Assembly (NCBI GenBank): GCA_028532985.1
Contig: JANCIK010000003.1
Span: 3,048,001 to 3,112,000, forward strand
Direction of reading: 5' to 3'
Length of the DNA stretch: 64,000 bases
DNA from: Stropharia rugosoannulata
Lineage: Eukaryota > Basidiomycota > Agaricomycetes > Agaricales > Strophariaceae
In this document: positions 1 to 12,642 of the stretch, piece after piece
Numbering within the stretch: position 1 is the first letter of the stretch
Layout of the letters: the number at the start of each line of letters is the position of its first letter
The notes under the pieces: generated by a model
Database searches by the model: none
What the model saw: only the letters and a program-made list of their open reading frames with translations
Told to the model about the DNA's origin: nothing
Program-made: the position numbers and the translations under genes

Positions 1-945
1 TCAGCAACAACTGAAGTCAACCTTCTTCGTTGTTGGGTCGCGAGTTATTTCCTTCCCAAGCACATTGCAGGAGGAGTATATGGCTGGCCATCAAATTGCG
101 GTGCACACATGGAGTCACCCATCTCTGACAACTTTGACCACCGAAGAAATTATTGCTGAATTGGGTTGGTCCAAGAAAGTTATCAAAGATGTTTTGGGCG
201 TTACTCCCAACATGATGCGCCCACCGTTCGGTGATATTGAGTGCGTTACTTGCTCGTCTGATGTATGCATATCTCTAACGCGACGACAGTAATCGCGTTC
301 GTGCCATCTCTTTGGCCATGGGCCTTACCCCAGTTATCTGGTCTCGTATCAGCCCCCTGGCAACATTTGATACCGGCGGTAGGTACCACTACTTATCCTT
401 GTTCTTTCTACCTGAACGAATATATACCAGACTTCAACCTCCCTGGAGGAACCACGACCTCGGAGCAGGTCTTACAGAACTGGGAAGATATCATCGGCAA
501 TGCAACCACTCGCAGCACCGGCTTTATTGTTCTTGAGCACGATTTGTTCGAGCAGACTGTTGAGATCGCCACCGGTTACATTCTGCCCGACGCACTTGCT
601 CACCAGCCGCCTTTCACGATCCGCCCCGTCATTAACTGCATGAACGAGAGTCTTGCAAATGCATACATTGAAACGAACGACAACTCTACTAACCCTCCGG
701 CCATCTCTGCTGGAGTCGCCTGTGAGTACAATGCTTATATCATTCGCAGCGAGCATTATTGACCCCTGGGCGTCTATTTAGCCGGAGTGATTACCATTAG
801 TCAGACTGCTGGTGGTGCGTCTCCTACAGGAAACAGCGGGAGCGGAGGCAAGTCGGGCGCAACATCTGTCCGGGTGTCTTCAGGACTGGCTGTTCTAACG
901 ACACTCTCTGGATTACTTGTGGCCGCCTTCTCCCTTCTTGCATGA
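1..945 (+). CDS. Chitin deacetylase (NodB/CE4 family), 3' part, GPI-anchored type
   Basis: This is the C-terminal part of a polysaccharide deacetylase, which removes acetyl groups from cell-wall chitin to give chitosan. The 5' end, with the first catalytic Asp motif, lies outside the window. Visible CE4 features are STFFVVGSRV, the metal-binding HTWSHP motif and RPPFGD followed by NRVRAI. Joined exons are 1-240, 290-378, 431-721 and 782-945; each junction has GT donor and AG acceptor and keeps frame. The C-terminus is Ser/Gly-rich and ends in a hydrophobic tail (SGLLVAAFSLLA), as expected of a GPI-anchored wall or membrane enzyme. The family is clear; which of the several basidiomycete chitin deacetylases it is cannot be told. 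Confidence 0.9.
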
Positions 946-2057
946 GTGTCCCAGCGCACTACTGCAATCTAAAACCCGGCCCCATTTCCAGAACTTCACA
1001 TTTTCCTTGCATTATAATATTGGTGACGATATGCTTTCTTATATTACCCTTTTAAGTATTCAACGCCTAGTAGCGCTGGGACATGGCTGAGACTCGTACT
1101 CATTGACATTTAAGCTTGATTCGACCTTCTTTAAAGTATTACATTCTTTCATTCTGCGCTATGTAATTTCTTGCTGTCTTTACTCTTGTTCTGTTGATCC
1201 ACGACATTGCCTTGACATTGTTATAACGAGTTTCGAGACATACATATAGCGAGGCCATCATCATCGTGAGGACAGCTGGCAGACTTTTGATTGTGATGTA
1301 CTCTTTATAGTTCATGACCACGATGAGCATCTGATTGTATATACTTATCCATCGTATACCCCTGAGTACAACAATACTACCAACACCAAATCTGTTTTAA
1401 TTTGTATGGGAAAGTACAAATAAAGAAGAAAAGCTATCTGGACGAATCAACGTTCAACATGTATACAGCACATAAATGTCGCTGCACAGTATACTCATCA
1501 TTTCTTATCCCTCTTCGCAGCTAAGTGTGTATAACGTTATCAATATTGTCATCTCATCAGCGTATTGGTGTAGTATAGAGGTAATTGTAATTATTACTAT
1601 CATGGACAGAGAAGTAAATGGGGTCAAGGCATGTCCGCATGAGTGGTAAGGCTCGTGCTCAGGTGATTAACGATGGTCGGACAGGGGTGGATGGAGCTGA
1701 GCACGAACTTTGTATGGTAGAGGGAGACAGGTAAGCAAGAGGGATGTTCTAGGGTATGAAAATGAAAGAGTAAAAAAGTCGGGGAAAAACTACAACACTG
1801 AGCCCCAAAAAAATACCAAAACGACGATGAAAAGATGGCATAAGGAAGAATAAGGTAAAAGTTGCACAAGAGGGTGGAAGGTGGAAGGGGCAGGCTCAAA
1901 GACAAATAAAATATTGCATGCAGCTGGCGGAGGATGGTCAACAAAAGCGCATCTAAAGCGAATGTCTAAATAGGGTCGGGACGGGGATCGTAAGTCGTTA
2001 TGTTGATCGTTATGCAAAGGAGGGGAAGTGGCCAGGGCCCAGTCGAAGAGAGAAAGT
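946..2057. other. Convergent intergenic region, no gene seen
   Basis: Tail-to-tail spacer between the chitin deacetylase and the SR-protein kinase, presumably holding both 3' untranslated regions. Open frames at about 1620-2100 on the minus strand are low-complexity (Ser/Leu/Pro/Phe-rich) and match no family I recognise. Confidence 0.6.
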
Positions 2058-5000
2058 CTACCAATCTGTGACGACGCCGTCTGCCTTGGTGACTTCAAGC
2101 CATTTATGGTCCTTCAAATCGCGCGCATGTGCACGCTCACGGTGATTGATCGCGAGCATTGGTTCCAGGAATTCACACAAATCCGCCGCAGCGCCTTCGG
2201 AGAATAAGTACTTCTCCATCATAACACGCTTTAGAGGCCACGGTTTCAACGTGCGAATCCAGCGCAGGGCACCTATGAAAAGCACAAGTTATCAATAAAG
2301 GGAATATAAATATCTTGTTCGCTAAAATTACTCACCAGTATGCGTGAACAGGTCTTGGCTGTACTTGCCGCCCATCTTCAGCTCTAATGGGTAATCGCCC
2401 AGAAGCTCGATAATTTGCGCCATGTGATCGTCATCCTTAGAAAAGAGCTCGCCCTGTGACTGAGGCTCGAAGAGGTACTCTGCGGTCAACAGTTCGAATA
2501 CCTGATATAAAGAAGAGGATCAGATAACAACTTGGGTTAGTACAGATATAGGGTACACACCACACATGCTACACTCCAGATATCGGCTCTGGCATCCCAG
2601 TCACGGCGACCAATGATAGCCTCAGGCGAACGATACTGCCGTGTCTGTATTTCTTCGGTGTAATGTTGCTTGGACGGAGTAGCATTGCCTAGGTCAGCGA
2701 TTTTAATAGTGATCGCAGGGGGGATGACTGGCTCTTCTGGGGTTGCGAGAGGGGGAAGAGTACGACTTTGGATTGGCATTGGTTGTGCGACGTTTGTAGG
2801 TTGATGCTGTTGCTGTTGCTGCGCCCTGTTGAGCGCCGCAACAGCAACGCTTGACGAAACGGAACCGGAGACAGATGTGGAGTCTAATGGGGTTGAGGGA
2901 GGGACAGGAGGCGTTGGCGAAGCCGGAGTAGGTGTAATAGAAGCAGATGAGGCCACAACCGAAGCTATGGAAGACTTGTTTGTCTCGCGAGACAAGGGTG
3001 ATTTCGCCTTAACCCCATTCGAACGCGACGCTGATGAAGGTTTATGAGCATGCATGTGCGCAGACAGTTGCGAAACTTGTTGCGGAGGAGATACGCGGGA
3101 GGTGCGCTTAGATAATAGGTTGGTTAAGTCCGGACGGGGTGGTGCGGTTTGACTAAGAAGAGAAAAGGGCGGGTTGGCAGAATCGTGAGCTCTAGTATTA
3201 TCTTCAACAACAGCAGAATTTGAAGGGGGGGCAATTTCGTTGCCAAGTCCGCCGACGTTGTGGGAAAGCGATGGCGACTTCTGGGCAATAACCATGGGTG
3301 TGCTACTTGGAGGCAGCCGGCTGACGGTAGATGAGGAAGAGGAAGAAGAGAAGGTGGATTCAACGGTGGTCAGTTTGGAAAAATCCTCTTGCTGACCGCT
3401 AGCACTGACTACGGCAGAGACGAGGATAGCAGGCGCCGGCGCAGCAACACCTAGGTCTTTCCAAAAACCAGGATTTGAGAAGCCAGAATGAGATCGATTA
3501 TGAGCATGCCGTTGTTGGCTAGTCTTGCTGGGACTTGATTTCGACTTGTTAGAAGTAAATGAACTTGATATCTTTTCCTTCCACGACAGCGAAATGGCAT
3601 CCGTAGTCGCCTTCCACGAAGCAGATATAGCGGAGCTAAGTTGAGCCTCTAAGTCTATCGTGGCTCTGGGTTTCTTCAGGATAACCGTGGGAACAGGGCT
3701 GGCATGTTCTGGAACCGTTTTGCTGGAAAGCTTGACCTTCGTTCGCAGCTCATTCTCTAATTTGCCAGTCCCCATGAGTTCCATAACTGCATTCCCTAGT
3801 GAATGAGATAAGGATGTCGGGGGCGTACTGACCAGGCTACTTGACGCCGCCGTGACTGCAGCGGAGGAAATGGAAGAAGATGAAGAGGATGTAGAAGGAG
3901 AGCTGCCTGCTTGTGCAGGGGCCGCTGCGGAAGTTTGAGTTGCAGACATATCTGCACCTTTCGAGTGCAACGTTGCCTCAGTGCGCGGCGCCGACGCCGA
4001 CAAGCCATTTCCTAGCCTCCCTGCAGAGCTGAAACTACCTACCGTTCCACTGACATGATTGCCTGCCCGCGTGATGTGCATTTGAGCTATGTAGCTCCCG
4101 TTTAGGCTAGAGTTACCCCCGGCATTGGCGTCTGGCAGTGCACTCGTACCCACACCCAAAACAGCGCCTGCGCTCCTGGCAACATTCCGACCAGGGCTAG
4201 CCAGTGGCTGGGATTCAAATATCTGAACCTGCTTCCGCGCTCGCTGTTGATGGTGCGATGGTATTGATACCCCCGAGCGTGTCTTGGTCGGTAGCGGCAC
4301 TCCTACTCTGCGACAGGTAGGCGATGGGGAGATTGACAGCTCACTGTGAATATGGGCTTCAATGTCTGGAATAGATATTACTAAATGGGGATCAGTATGA
4401 ATAAACTTAACATGAGGCTTGAATAAAGGAGAGATAAGGATAAGAACAGTAAGAGAAGTCAGACTTAGGTAGCGCAGAGCTGTATGGAACTGGAAATATG
4501 ACGGAGATGATGAAAGCGCAAGCGATGAGCGCTGAGTAACAAGGGCTGGGACTCACATATGTTTTCAGGCTTGATGTCAGTATGTACGAGATCGCATTCG
4601 TCATGAAGATATTCCAGCCCAAGAAGTATTTGCTTCGCTATGACCTTGACCAGGGCCGGTGGAACACCCTTCTTCTTGTTCCTCTCAATAAGTGCCAGAA
4701 GGTTCTCGCCCAGCGGCTCAAACACGATGCATATGTGCGACGCTTCTGGTCCCTGGTGCGCGAAGGAATCTAAGAAAGATACAATATGTTCCCGGCCTGG
4801 GTGCGTCGGAGAAAATGAGGATACACGAGACAGCAGCTTTATCTCGTCCCGGGCGGTCTCGGCATAGCGCGACGCAGATTTAACGACTTTGAGCGCAGAG
4901 TGGCGCTGACTCCTATACAGGGAGTTATGAGAACTGCACTCTGACTTGTTGAATGCCGTCGCACTTACTTGGAGTCCTTCACGAGCCATACCGTGGAGAA

Positions 5001-5264
5001 ATGACCCCATCTGCAATATGGCGTCAAAATCGTAAGTCATGAGCAAGCAGAGGGCGCTAGGTATAAATGTACGCACCCTAGCTTGCGGACAACTCGGTAT
5101 CTCTTGTTGAATATATCGCCGACCTTGACAGGTAGGTAGCCGCCCAGGTTGTATTCGACCGGGCTCTCCTCGTCCTTGCAGTGTGGCTCATCAGCTGGCA
5201 TAAGCTTCGGGCCCTCAGGAGTTACAACATATTGATATTTCGTTACTGGTTGCTTCGGGGCCAT
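2058..5264 (-). CDS. SR-protein-specific kinase (SRPK/Sky1/Dsk1 family)
   Basis: Serine/threonine kinase expected to phosphorylate RS-domain splicing and mRNA-export factors. The start context reads MAPKQPVTKYQYVV, and the SRPK signature [37 protein letters not shown] is recovered once two short introns (5011-5076 and 4913-4968) are removed. Lobe 1 carries the lysine in ALKVVKSA. The catalytic loop is HTDIKPEN, the metal-binding motif is DLGNA (DLG is normal in SRPKs), and the activation segment has TRQYRSPE. Between the catalytic loop and DLG lies a very long Ser/Pro/Ala-rich spacer of about 550 residues (roughly 4300-2710). This split-kinase layout is typical of SRPKs, whose spacer controls location, but the spacer is long. 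The C-lobe ends HKWLEVTKADGVVTDW. Very sure of family. Confidence 0.95.
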
Positions 5265-8200
5265 CTATCGGATGGCGGAGGGGGAAAGAGGGTGGGAGGA
5301 AGGGAAGGGGTGAGGGAGGATGAGAGAGTCTTGTGGCGTAGACAACCGTCCATTGCCCGCTCTTGGATTGGTCACATCCCTGTCACATATTCGTCACGCT
5401 CATATCGGTTGCAATCCCGTTCCTCCGCTCCTACCTCTTTCTCCAGTGTGAAGCCCTCTGCTTGCGTATTCTTCCAGCACTGCCCGGCACTCTGACCAAT
5501 CCTTTGCTCGTCTGTTCCACCCGCCCGCTGCATCTTTTACTGCCGCAGTACTCCCGTCAACGCATCTTGGCTGGATCAGCAAATTTGTTGAAATTTGTGC
5601 ATTCTTTCCGTCAATTTCAAACCCGCACAGCAACGAGGGAATACATTGGTCCGACAATAGCTTGCCCGGCGGAATCTTGGTTTTCTTCTGGATCATACTT
5701 GTTGCTGCCTTGGTGCACCCGTCGGCACTGTTCGCGGAGTATCTCATTTGCTTGTTGTCACACTCAAATCGTCTGCGGCCCGCAAGCACATGCTTGCAAT
5801 CCCGTCGGGCTCTTCTGTGCTCAGGCTTGTGCGGTCTCGACTACCTTGCATTCTTGCCGTTGATTCTACTCCCGATTTCTCCGCATATTGAAACGAAGGC
5901 TAACATAGCTGCATGATTCACTCTGTTTCCTATGTTGCTTGCTTACAGGGTGTCTCATTCGCCTCCGCGTTAGCTGCGGTGCAGTGTATGACTCAAGGTA
6001 GACATCTTAAATTTGGTTCAAATGGCACGGCTGTCGAGCCTATCGCTGACATAATCATGACACTGATCCATACAATCCGTCACTGCTGGGCAAGGCTCCG
6101 CGCCAGTCAGGCGCTTATCTAGTCATATTCTGCCGGACAATATTGCTGTTGACGTGCTTGAAATGCCTTTAAGATGGCTGCCTCTAAATTTATATATCTA
6201 ATGCATTTTACATATGTATGTTGCTTGTCAGTGTTCATATGGTTAGCTAAACTTAAGCTGAACGGATGCAAGCAGTTATCATACCAAAGCCAAATGTACC
6301 TGCTACGGACGCCGTGAAGGTGGTGCTTCTCATCCCTCATGCCATCAATTGGCCCTATTCGCTGGTCGCTATGATTTCCCGTGACAGCATAAACAAGTAA
6401 GACAGGTTGATGATAATAGGCAATTGCCTTCCCTGCTCTTTCCCTGCTCTTTCCTTGCTCTTTCCTGCTCCCCGGTGCCCGTCGATATATTTATCGTGAT
6501 TGTCTTTGTGTATCACAGAAATACAATTTCTCCCACCTGGCCTACAAGGTTCCAGCCTTGTTATGCGTGAAATAACGGCATACCAGATACCACATACATA
6601 CATGTGCATGAATAATTTTAGACGGCGAGCAATGCGCGTCCGTCGCACGCGCCGCTTAGAAGGTTTGACATATTCTGTTCTTTTCTGCTCCTGCTGGACT
6701 CAACGCAAATCCTTTGGAATCAAGTACGCTGGTCCGTCATGTCCCTATAACTAGCTCGGGGACTTTGTGATTGTCCACCCCATCTCCCTTCATTTCTCTG
6801 GGACATCCCCGACATCAATATGCACTAAGCCAACCGGCGTTCCTGCCCGCTCACCGAGTGCAGATTGAAAATGGGCAATTTTCCTGGGTACGATAAAGAC
6901 ATCAATAAAGGTATTACACAGTACACACAGTTAGGTAAAGTGGTATAAGCTCTTGTGAGATATGGCCTCATCTTCGGACTCATAGAGACAACGTAAAAGT
7001 CGCCCAGTCTTACTATACTACGATCCTGGAGAAACAGAAATTTCTAACAAAATGCAGCTCTTGCATACTATGCATATGGCCGATCTCTATATGCGATTCT
7101 GAAACCGCTGTGAGTAGATAATCTGGGGCATTTAGGCTAAGACTACTAATCACGAGTTAGTTTATTTATATGTACAAACTTATTACCATACTGTATCACT
7201 ATTGACTTTTTGTCCACGAGCCACTGAGGATCCTCACACCGCGATAACTCTCATTCATCAGGATTTGCGCTGTCTTCATTCGATACTTCCGGAGTAATGG
7301 ATTGTGCAGACGGGAATAGAGCATTACATGAACTGTGGACTAAAAACCGAAAAGATGCATAGAAACAAATTATTCTTGTGGAGCAGTGGATGGCACCCTA
7401 GCCATGTCACACACGATAGGAAGGAGATGAGCATCATATAGGAAAGTAGCTGTCGATGATGGCCGGTGAAACCCTTTTGGTAAATAACTGAGTGTCGTAT
7501 CTTTGTCGTATTCAACTCTACCACAACTGACTTGCAGCAACACGGTATTGCGTCAAAGGTCGGTGTTGCGCAGTCCTCTCCTTGCTCCCCCCCGAGGATC
7601 GACAAACTTCTTTGCTCTTTCCTGCTCACTGTCAAGGGGCCTGCTATTCCCGTCATACCCTTAAAATATCCCCATCAAACTACAACGATAAGACATATCG
7701 AAAGACGCCATTGTTTCTTGGAATGCACCGGATGTCACGCATTAAATAATCCAATCTTAACGTGGTCCTTGCCATCGCTAGGTTGTTAGGTGGTAATGCA
7801 AGAGTTCAGAGTTGGGACCATTTTGGGGCCACATTGTTATTAGTCGACATACAACAGCATACAACTCGTCAAATCGTTACCATCAAGTTACCGTGGTCCA
7901 CCGGTCTCAAACATAGTTAACGTCCAGTCCCTAGCGCAATCCATATTTAAAGTCTGCGAAGTCGTGACATCCCGCAAGCTGGCCTTCTTGTTTCCGGAAG
8001 ACAACTACACAGCTATTTTGGTGCTTCGGTCAACCAGACGAACTCTAGCCTATCAAAGGCTGAGACCTGCTGAGAGCCTCTTGTGGTATTACCACATTGA
8101 CGTCTTCTCCATTTATTCACATTCTGCATCAATTGCTATCATCTGGGAGGATTAACGAGCGCTTGCATCGGGCAGGTTTCTTGGTCATCCCCGCAATCCA

Positions 8201-8349
8201 GTTTTGTCTCTTTCAGTCCACCACTTCCTACTCGAATCTCCAGACCGACTTATTATAAGGACAGTATGTCGGTGTCCACCATCACCCTTAGTCCTTCGAA
8301 TCCTGCCGGATTGGCCGCCAGCGTACAAGAACAAGCAAGTGCATCCGCA
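5265..8349. other. Long divergent gap between two kinase genes
   Basis: About 3.1 kb separating the starts of the SRPK and OSR1/Fray-like genes. Open frames here (the longest about 165 residues at 5363-5863) are Cys/Arg/Ser-rich, lack recognisable domains and do not join into a plausible spliced gene. A small 11-base tandem repeat lies at 6431-6473. The stretch probably holds the two promoters and long 5' leaders; a non-coding RNA cannot be excluded. Confidence 0.5.
6431..6473. repeat. 11-bp tandem repeat (CCCTGCTCTTT)
   Basis: About three and a half copies of CCCTGCTCTTT with small differences. A related TGCTCTTTCCTGCTC stretch recurs near 7612-7626. Simple pyrimidine-rich minisatellite, no evident function. 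Confidence 0.7.
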
Positions 8350-10519
8350 ATGTTCATCGGCGCCGTTCCAGACGAATGGGAACTCTATAGGTGACCTTTA
8401 AGCGTTAGATTATTCTGTCTATCGCTTGCTGAGCATTGTATACATAGCGACCGTGCAGAAGACTACACGATAGGATCTCCTATAGGTTTTGGAGCGTCCT
8501 CAATAGTCTATGCAGCTACATATCACCCTCCGTCGACCAGTGATACCTCAAGAGTAAAGAAATCCATACCATGCGCTCTCAAAGTGTTAGATCTAGACTC
8601 CCTTCCTCCCCGCGCCCTTCACCTTCTGCAGAGAGAAACTACTCTTATGTCTCTTTCCAAGCACCCCAACGTGCTGCGTGTTCGTGGCTCATGGATAGAC
8701 GGCCACAAGTTGTACATTGCAATGCGTCTTATGAAAAAAGGCAGCGCAGCTGACGTGATGCGCTATGGGTGGCCCGGCGGAATGGAGGAAGATGTTGTGC
8801 GATGCATCCTTCGACAAGCGCTAAAGGGACTGAGGTAATTAGCTCTTATCATCACGCATTCAAGTTCTAGACAATAATGTTTTGGCCTTCAGTTACCTGC
8901 ATACAAATGGGTTTATACACCGCGATATCAAAGCGGCCAATCTTCTCATTGACGATGATGGTACAGTTTTGCTAGGGGATTTGGGTGTCGCTGCGGACCT
9001 TGCGGAAGACACGTCGCACATCCCCTCTTCATCTACCGCCACTAGTCTCTACACGCTCAGTACCTCCACTGGCTTTGGGCCGTCCCCCTCGGCCCCCGCA
9101 ATGTCCGTCCGTCCCAATTCGACCAAACGCATGGGTATCGATGAAAATAAGCCCCGGATTGGAAAGCGGAAGTCATTCGTAGGAACGGTATGTTTCCCAG
9201 TAAACTCTATTCAGGGCCATCTTACGAAACTAAATATACAGCCCTGTTGGATGGCACCGGAGTTGATCCAGGGCAAGCAATACGATTCAAAAGCCGACAT
9301 CTGGAGCTTTGGTATTACTGCCCTAGAACTGTCTCAAGGCCGCCCTCCGCGATCACGAGAGTCGCCACAGAGGGTGCTGCTTAGAACGTGCGCATCTCGC
9401 TCCACACCTCATGCCGTTCCTGACGTCTATAACAATACCATTCAGAATCCAGGAAGAACCGCCCACACTGAACCGTGATGGGGGCGTTCACAAATATTCT
9501 CGCGCATTCAAGGAGATGGTTGATAGCTGTCTGGTCAAAGATCCTGCCAAGCGGTACGTTATCAGTTGACAAGATATATGCATCCGATAGTGAACATATC
9601 ACTTAGCCCCACAGCTGAGGAGCTCTTGCAGACCCCTTTTTTCAAAGCGGCAAAGAAGAAGTCTTATCTCATTAATACAATCTTAAGTAAGGACCTCTTT
9701 TGACCTTACGTTCACGAAACGACATTTAAACTCACACTAATAATAGGAGAACTACCGCCGCTTACGCTAAGGCAAGAACGCCGCGTTGTGCAGCCGATCT
9801 TATCAGCAAATTCCATAGATTCATGGGACTTCGGCGCAACCCTCAACTCTCCGACCACAAGTGTGTATAGGAGAATGATCCTGGAAGAATACGTATCCGC
9901 AGAAGACGAACAGCTCCGGATGGCGGGCATCCCCTTCGAGATGGACGACATGCGCTCGAAGCTAAACAGCAAGCACCGCCACCGGCAATTTAGTTCTGTC
10001 GTACCAGAGCCCGACGACCTCTCTGACTTTGACGAAGACTCGCAGGCGCTGTCGTCGCCCAGTACATCACAGTCCAGCTTCTTCAGTTCGGATGCTACAC
10101 CAAGCCTAGGGTCAAGCCCACCCGAGTCATCCGCGCCGTCATCATATGCCAGCGCGTCTCATCTGGATCAGCGCATACGGATTAACCAGAAAGACTCTGG
10201 ACTGTACTCCATCAGTCCGGCTGGTGGTAACCATCGTGCGGAGCATTCAGTTTTTGGCGTAAAACATGTACCACCTACGCCTGTAACCCCAGGCCGCGGC
10301 GGTCTGAAGGACGGGGCAAGCAGTACACCTACGCTGTGGCATAAGCTGAAATCTAACGTGAAACGGTCTGCATCGGTCAAGACATTCAATTCTGACAGCT
10401 ATGACGGTTCTCCACGCAGCAAGGATAAGATGAAGGGTGCGACATTCTCCAAGAGAAGTCTTTTATCCAGATCGACAACAAGATCATCGCTCGCTGCAAC
10501 AAGATGCGAAGGGAAATAA
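8350..10519 (+). CDS. STE20-type kinase of the OSR1/SPAK/Fray group
   Basis: Serine/threonine kinase. The start MFIGAVPDEWELYS is joined through an intron at 8391-8447 to DRAEDYTIGSPIGFGASSIVYAATY, giving the glycine loop. Next come ALKVLDLDSL (catalytic Lys region), the catalytic loop HRDIKAANLL, a DLG motif (GDLGVAAD), an inserted Ser/Pro-rich stretch, then KSFVGTPCWMAPELI and DIWSFGITALEL. GDLGVAA and SFVGTPCWMAPE are characteristic of OSR1/Fray kinases. Further exons give EEPPTLNRDGG, KDPAKRPTAEELL and FFKAAKKKSYL, and a C-terminal Ser-rich tail of about 250 residues that lacks an obvious OSR1 C-terminal domain. Introns were placed at 8391, 8835, 9188 and about 9390, 9555 and 9686. In fungi this group acts in polarity, septation or osmotic responses; the exact role here is unknown. 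Confidence 0.92.
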
Positions 10520-10902
10520 ACCATGCAATCATTGGTCATGTACTTATCTGACTTCATCTTCTTCTTTTTTTATCTTCGAACACTTCCCTGCATTCAATTT
10601 GTACCATTCCAACAATTATGTATGTATAGCCAGTCACACTATCCAAGGTTGCCTACATCCCATTTACTACAAACTACTGATACCTCTGCCAGCGTTCTTT
10701 CTAATGACTTATCTGTATCATATTGTACCATACTGTACTGTTGACTTATACAGCGCACCTTTGGGTCTGATATATCTTCCCTTAGAGATTATTATGCACC
10801 AGAAATAGACGTGCAAATTGAATATACAGGCGGCGGACTGACAACATTGCGCGAGGTATGCAGTAATAAACGAAGCCTGTCTAATGAACCAGGTACTTAA
10901 AA
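10520..10902. other. Convergent spacer, no gene seen
   Basis: Tail-to-tail interval between the OSR1/Fray-like kinase and CSN6. AT-rich with pyrimidine runs, consistent with 3' untranslated regions. Confidence 0.6.
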
Positions 10903-12323
10903 TCAATGGAACCTGTCCCAGTCTCCTGGGGCGCCTTGCCTGCCTCCCCCAATCCGACGGCGGGCCCCTCCTCGTTCTTCCTTTCCTGATATCAATACTA
11001 TGTGTTTATCGACGAGCTGAAAACACAATGAGATACTTCATCATAAACGCGATACTTAAACTTGGACTTACGTCGTTCAAAATATTTGTCGATTTCGTCA
11101 ACGAGGACAAGAATGCAGTCAACTGCACATCTTCATATTCCTAATTTCTTCCGCGTAAGTCAAAAACATCGGGCAGGTGGGTGGCATAACTCTGACCGTG
11201 TCGAACTCTTCCCTAAAGTGTTTGTTTTCCGAAGCCGGGAGAGATGCTAAAAGGGCAACGAGAGATCGCAGAACAGAGGGATCTGATTTTGCAGACCCTA
11301 AATGATGTATCTCAGATATGATTAGACGAATTTATGTCGCGGGCAGCTCACCGGCAATGACATCGGTAACGTATTTGATGAGAACGAGTATCCGCTCATG
11401 AAGCATCTTTACGGCCGATCTTTGAGTCTGTAAATGTGATTCCACTAATAAAATAAATTTGAGGCGCGACATTTGCGTAATAAAGTCCAAAGGCTTACAA
11501 CTAGTCCCGCTACCTCCTCCTCTGGCGGTCCAATCTACAGCTATACGCTCAGCCTCTCCTGTTTCAACGTTGTATGGCACTTCGATGTAAACGGAACGCG
11601 ATTTACGATCTCTGAGTTCAATCGTGGGCTCATAAGCTTTAAATGGAAGAGTCTGTGCATTTACGTCCGCGCTTGAAACTAGAGCGAGGCTCGGCTGTAG
11701 GATTAGCAGGAGGGGTGTGGAGCAATACGTAGTGAACTGAATTTTTTTCAGTTTGAATCTACGGTTTAGATCTAAAAACGACGAACTTGTTCATGAAGGG
11801 CGATATGTTGAGCAGTAGGACGAGGAGTAACTGTATACCATCCAATGAACTCCAAAGAAGGGAAAACCTGTTTGTCTAGAGATGGAGATGTGTATTAGTC
11901 TCAACGAATAAGGATAGTATAGTTGCACATACACTGATCACGTCGCGAAACAAGGAAACCGTGATCAACTTGCGAAATGTCGTCGCCTACGATTGCTAGT
12001 TCGAAAGTATTTACTATTTCGACTTCGCGACCGTTTTGTGTGCCCAGCAAAGCTCCTAGAGCTGGAATATTATGATTTCAGATATGATGAACTGGCGCAT
12101 GGGAGTTCTTGGCCCAACGCACTGAATGGATCAACAATGTTCTTTTGCAGCCTTGATCTCGTCCAGTGATCTGATATGTTCAAGATCGGTAGAGGGTGGC
12201 TAGCCTAGATAATGAACAGCGAGCCATCGGCAGAGTTTCGTTAGCTTACAGTGAGAGCGCCAGCCCGGATGTTGTTGAAGGTGGAAGTACCACAGAGACC
12301 TCGTCAGTGTCCATTGCGCTCAT
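10903..12323 (-). CDS. CSN6: COP9 signalosome subunit 6 (MPN-minus protein)
   Basis: The gene is broken into small exons and shows no long reading frame, but the spliced product is clear. It begins MSAMDTDEVSVVLPPSTTSG, then ASHPLPILNISDHWTR, then LGALLGTQNGREVEIVNTFEL (a hallmark of CSN6 and its MPN relatives), DKQVFPSLEFIGWYTVTPRP, PYNVETGEAERIAVDW, then HLQTQRSAVKMLHERI and VTDVIAGELPAT. The C-terminal exons give LRSLVALLASLPAS, AFLSSLTKSTNILNDLVDKH and a basic Gly-rich tail. CSN6 has an MPN domain without the JAMM zinc ligands and pairs with CSN5, the deneddylase that acts on cullin-RING ligases. At least seven exons; exact borders of the smallest are approximate. Family identity is strong from several blocks in the right order. 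Confidence 0.88.
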
Positions 12324-12642
12324 TTTCACTGAATTGCTTGAAAGGTGATGTGAAGGAGATCTCGCCCAAAAAAGTGCCTAATTCTAAGGGATAGAGCTGT
12401 ATCAGTAAGTACTGGCGAGTGCAAGTTAGGAAATTAGGAGTTTCGGCGCGTACAGAGTCGATAATTAATGCTCTCGTGATCTGGGAAAGCCCGGCGGTGG
12501 AACGTGCCACGGATTTCTTTTGAATGAATACTCATAAAGTTCAGACTCCAGAATCTGGAGTCTGGAGTCAAAAAAAATATGATAATAGGAAGTAAACTTA
12601 TAAAGAGTAAAGAGAAAGCAATTAAAAAAAAAAAGGTAAGTA
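12324..12642. other. CSN6 upstream region with inverted-repeat motif
   Basis: Holds the presumed CSN6 promoter. GACTCCAG at 12544-12551 faces two direct copies of CTGGAGTC at 12555-12562 and 12562-12569. The A-run next to the tRNA gene is listed separately. An open frame at 12304-12510 here is a shadow of the CSN6 first exon and leader. Confidence 0.55.
12624..12634 (-). terminator. Pol III terminator of tRNA-Lys(TTT)
   Basis: Eleven A on the plus strand, that is an oligo-T run 9 bases past the tRNA 3' end on the transcribed (minus) orientation. Confidence 0.8.

Noticed and set aside
5363..5863. 165-residue plus-strand open frame upstream of the SRPK gene
   Set aside because: Cys/Arg/Ser-rich with no domain, no ATG-led protein-like composition, and overlapping frames on both strands; reads as a leader or intergenic sequence.
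12304..12510. Minus-strand frame MARSTAGLSQITRALI... over the CSN6 start
   Set aside because: Wrong frame; the CSN6 start MSAMDTDEVS lies in another frame and joins cleanly to the later exons.
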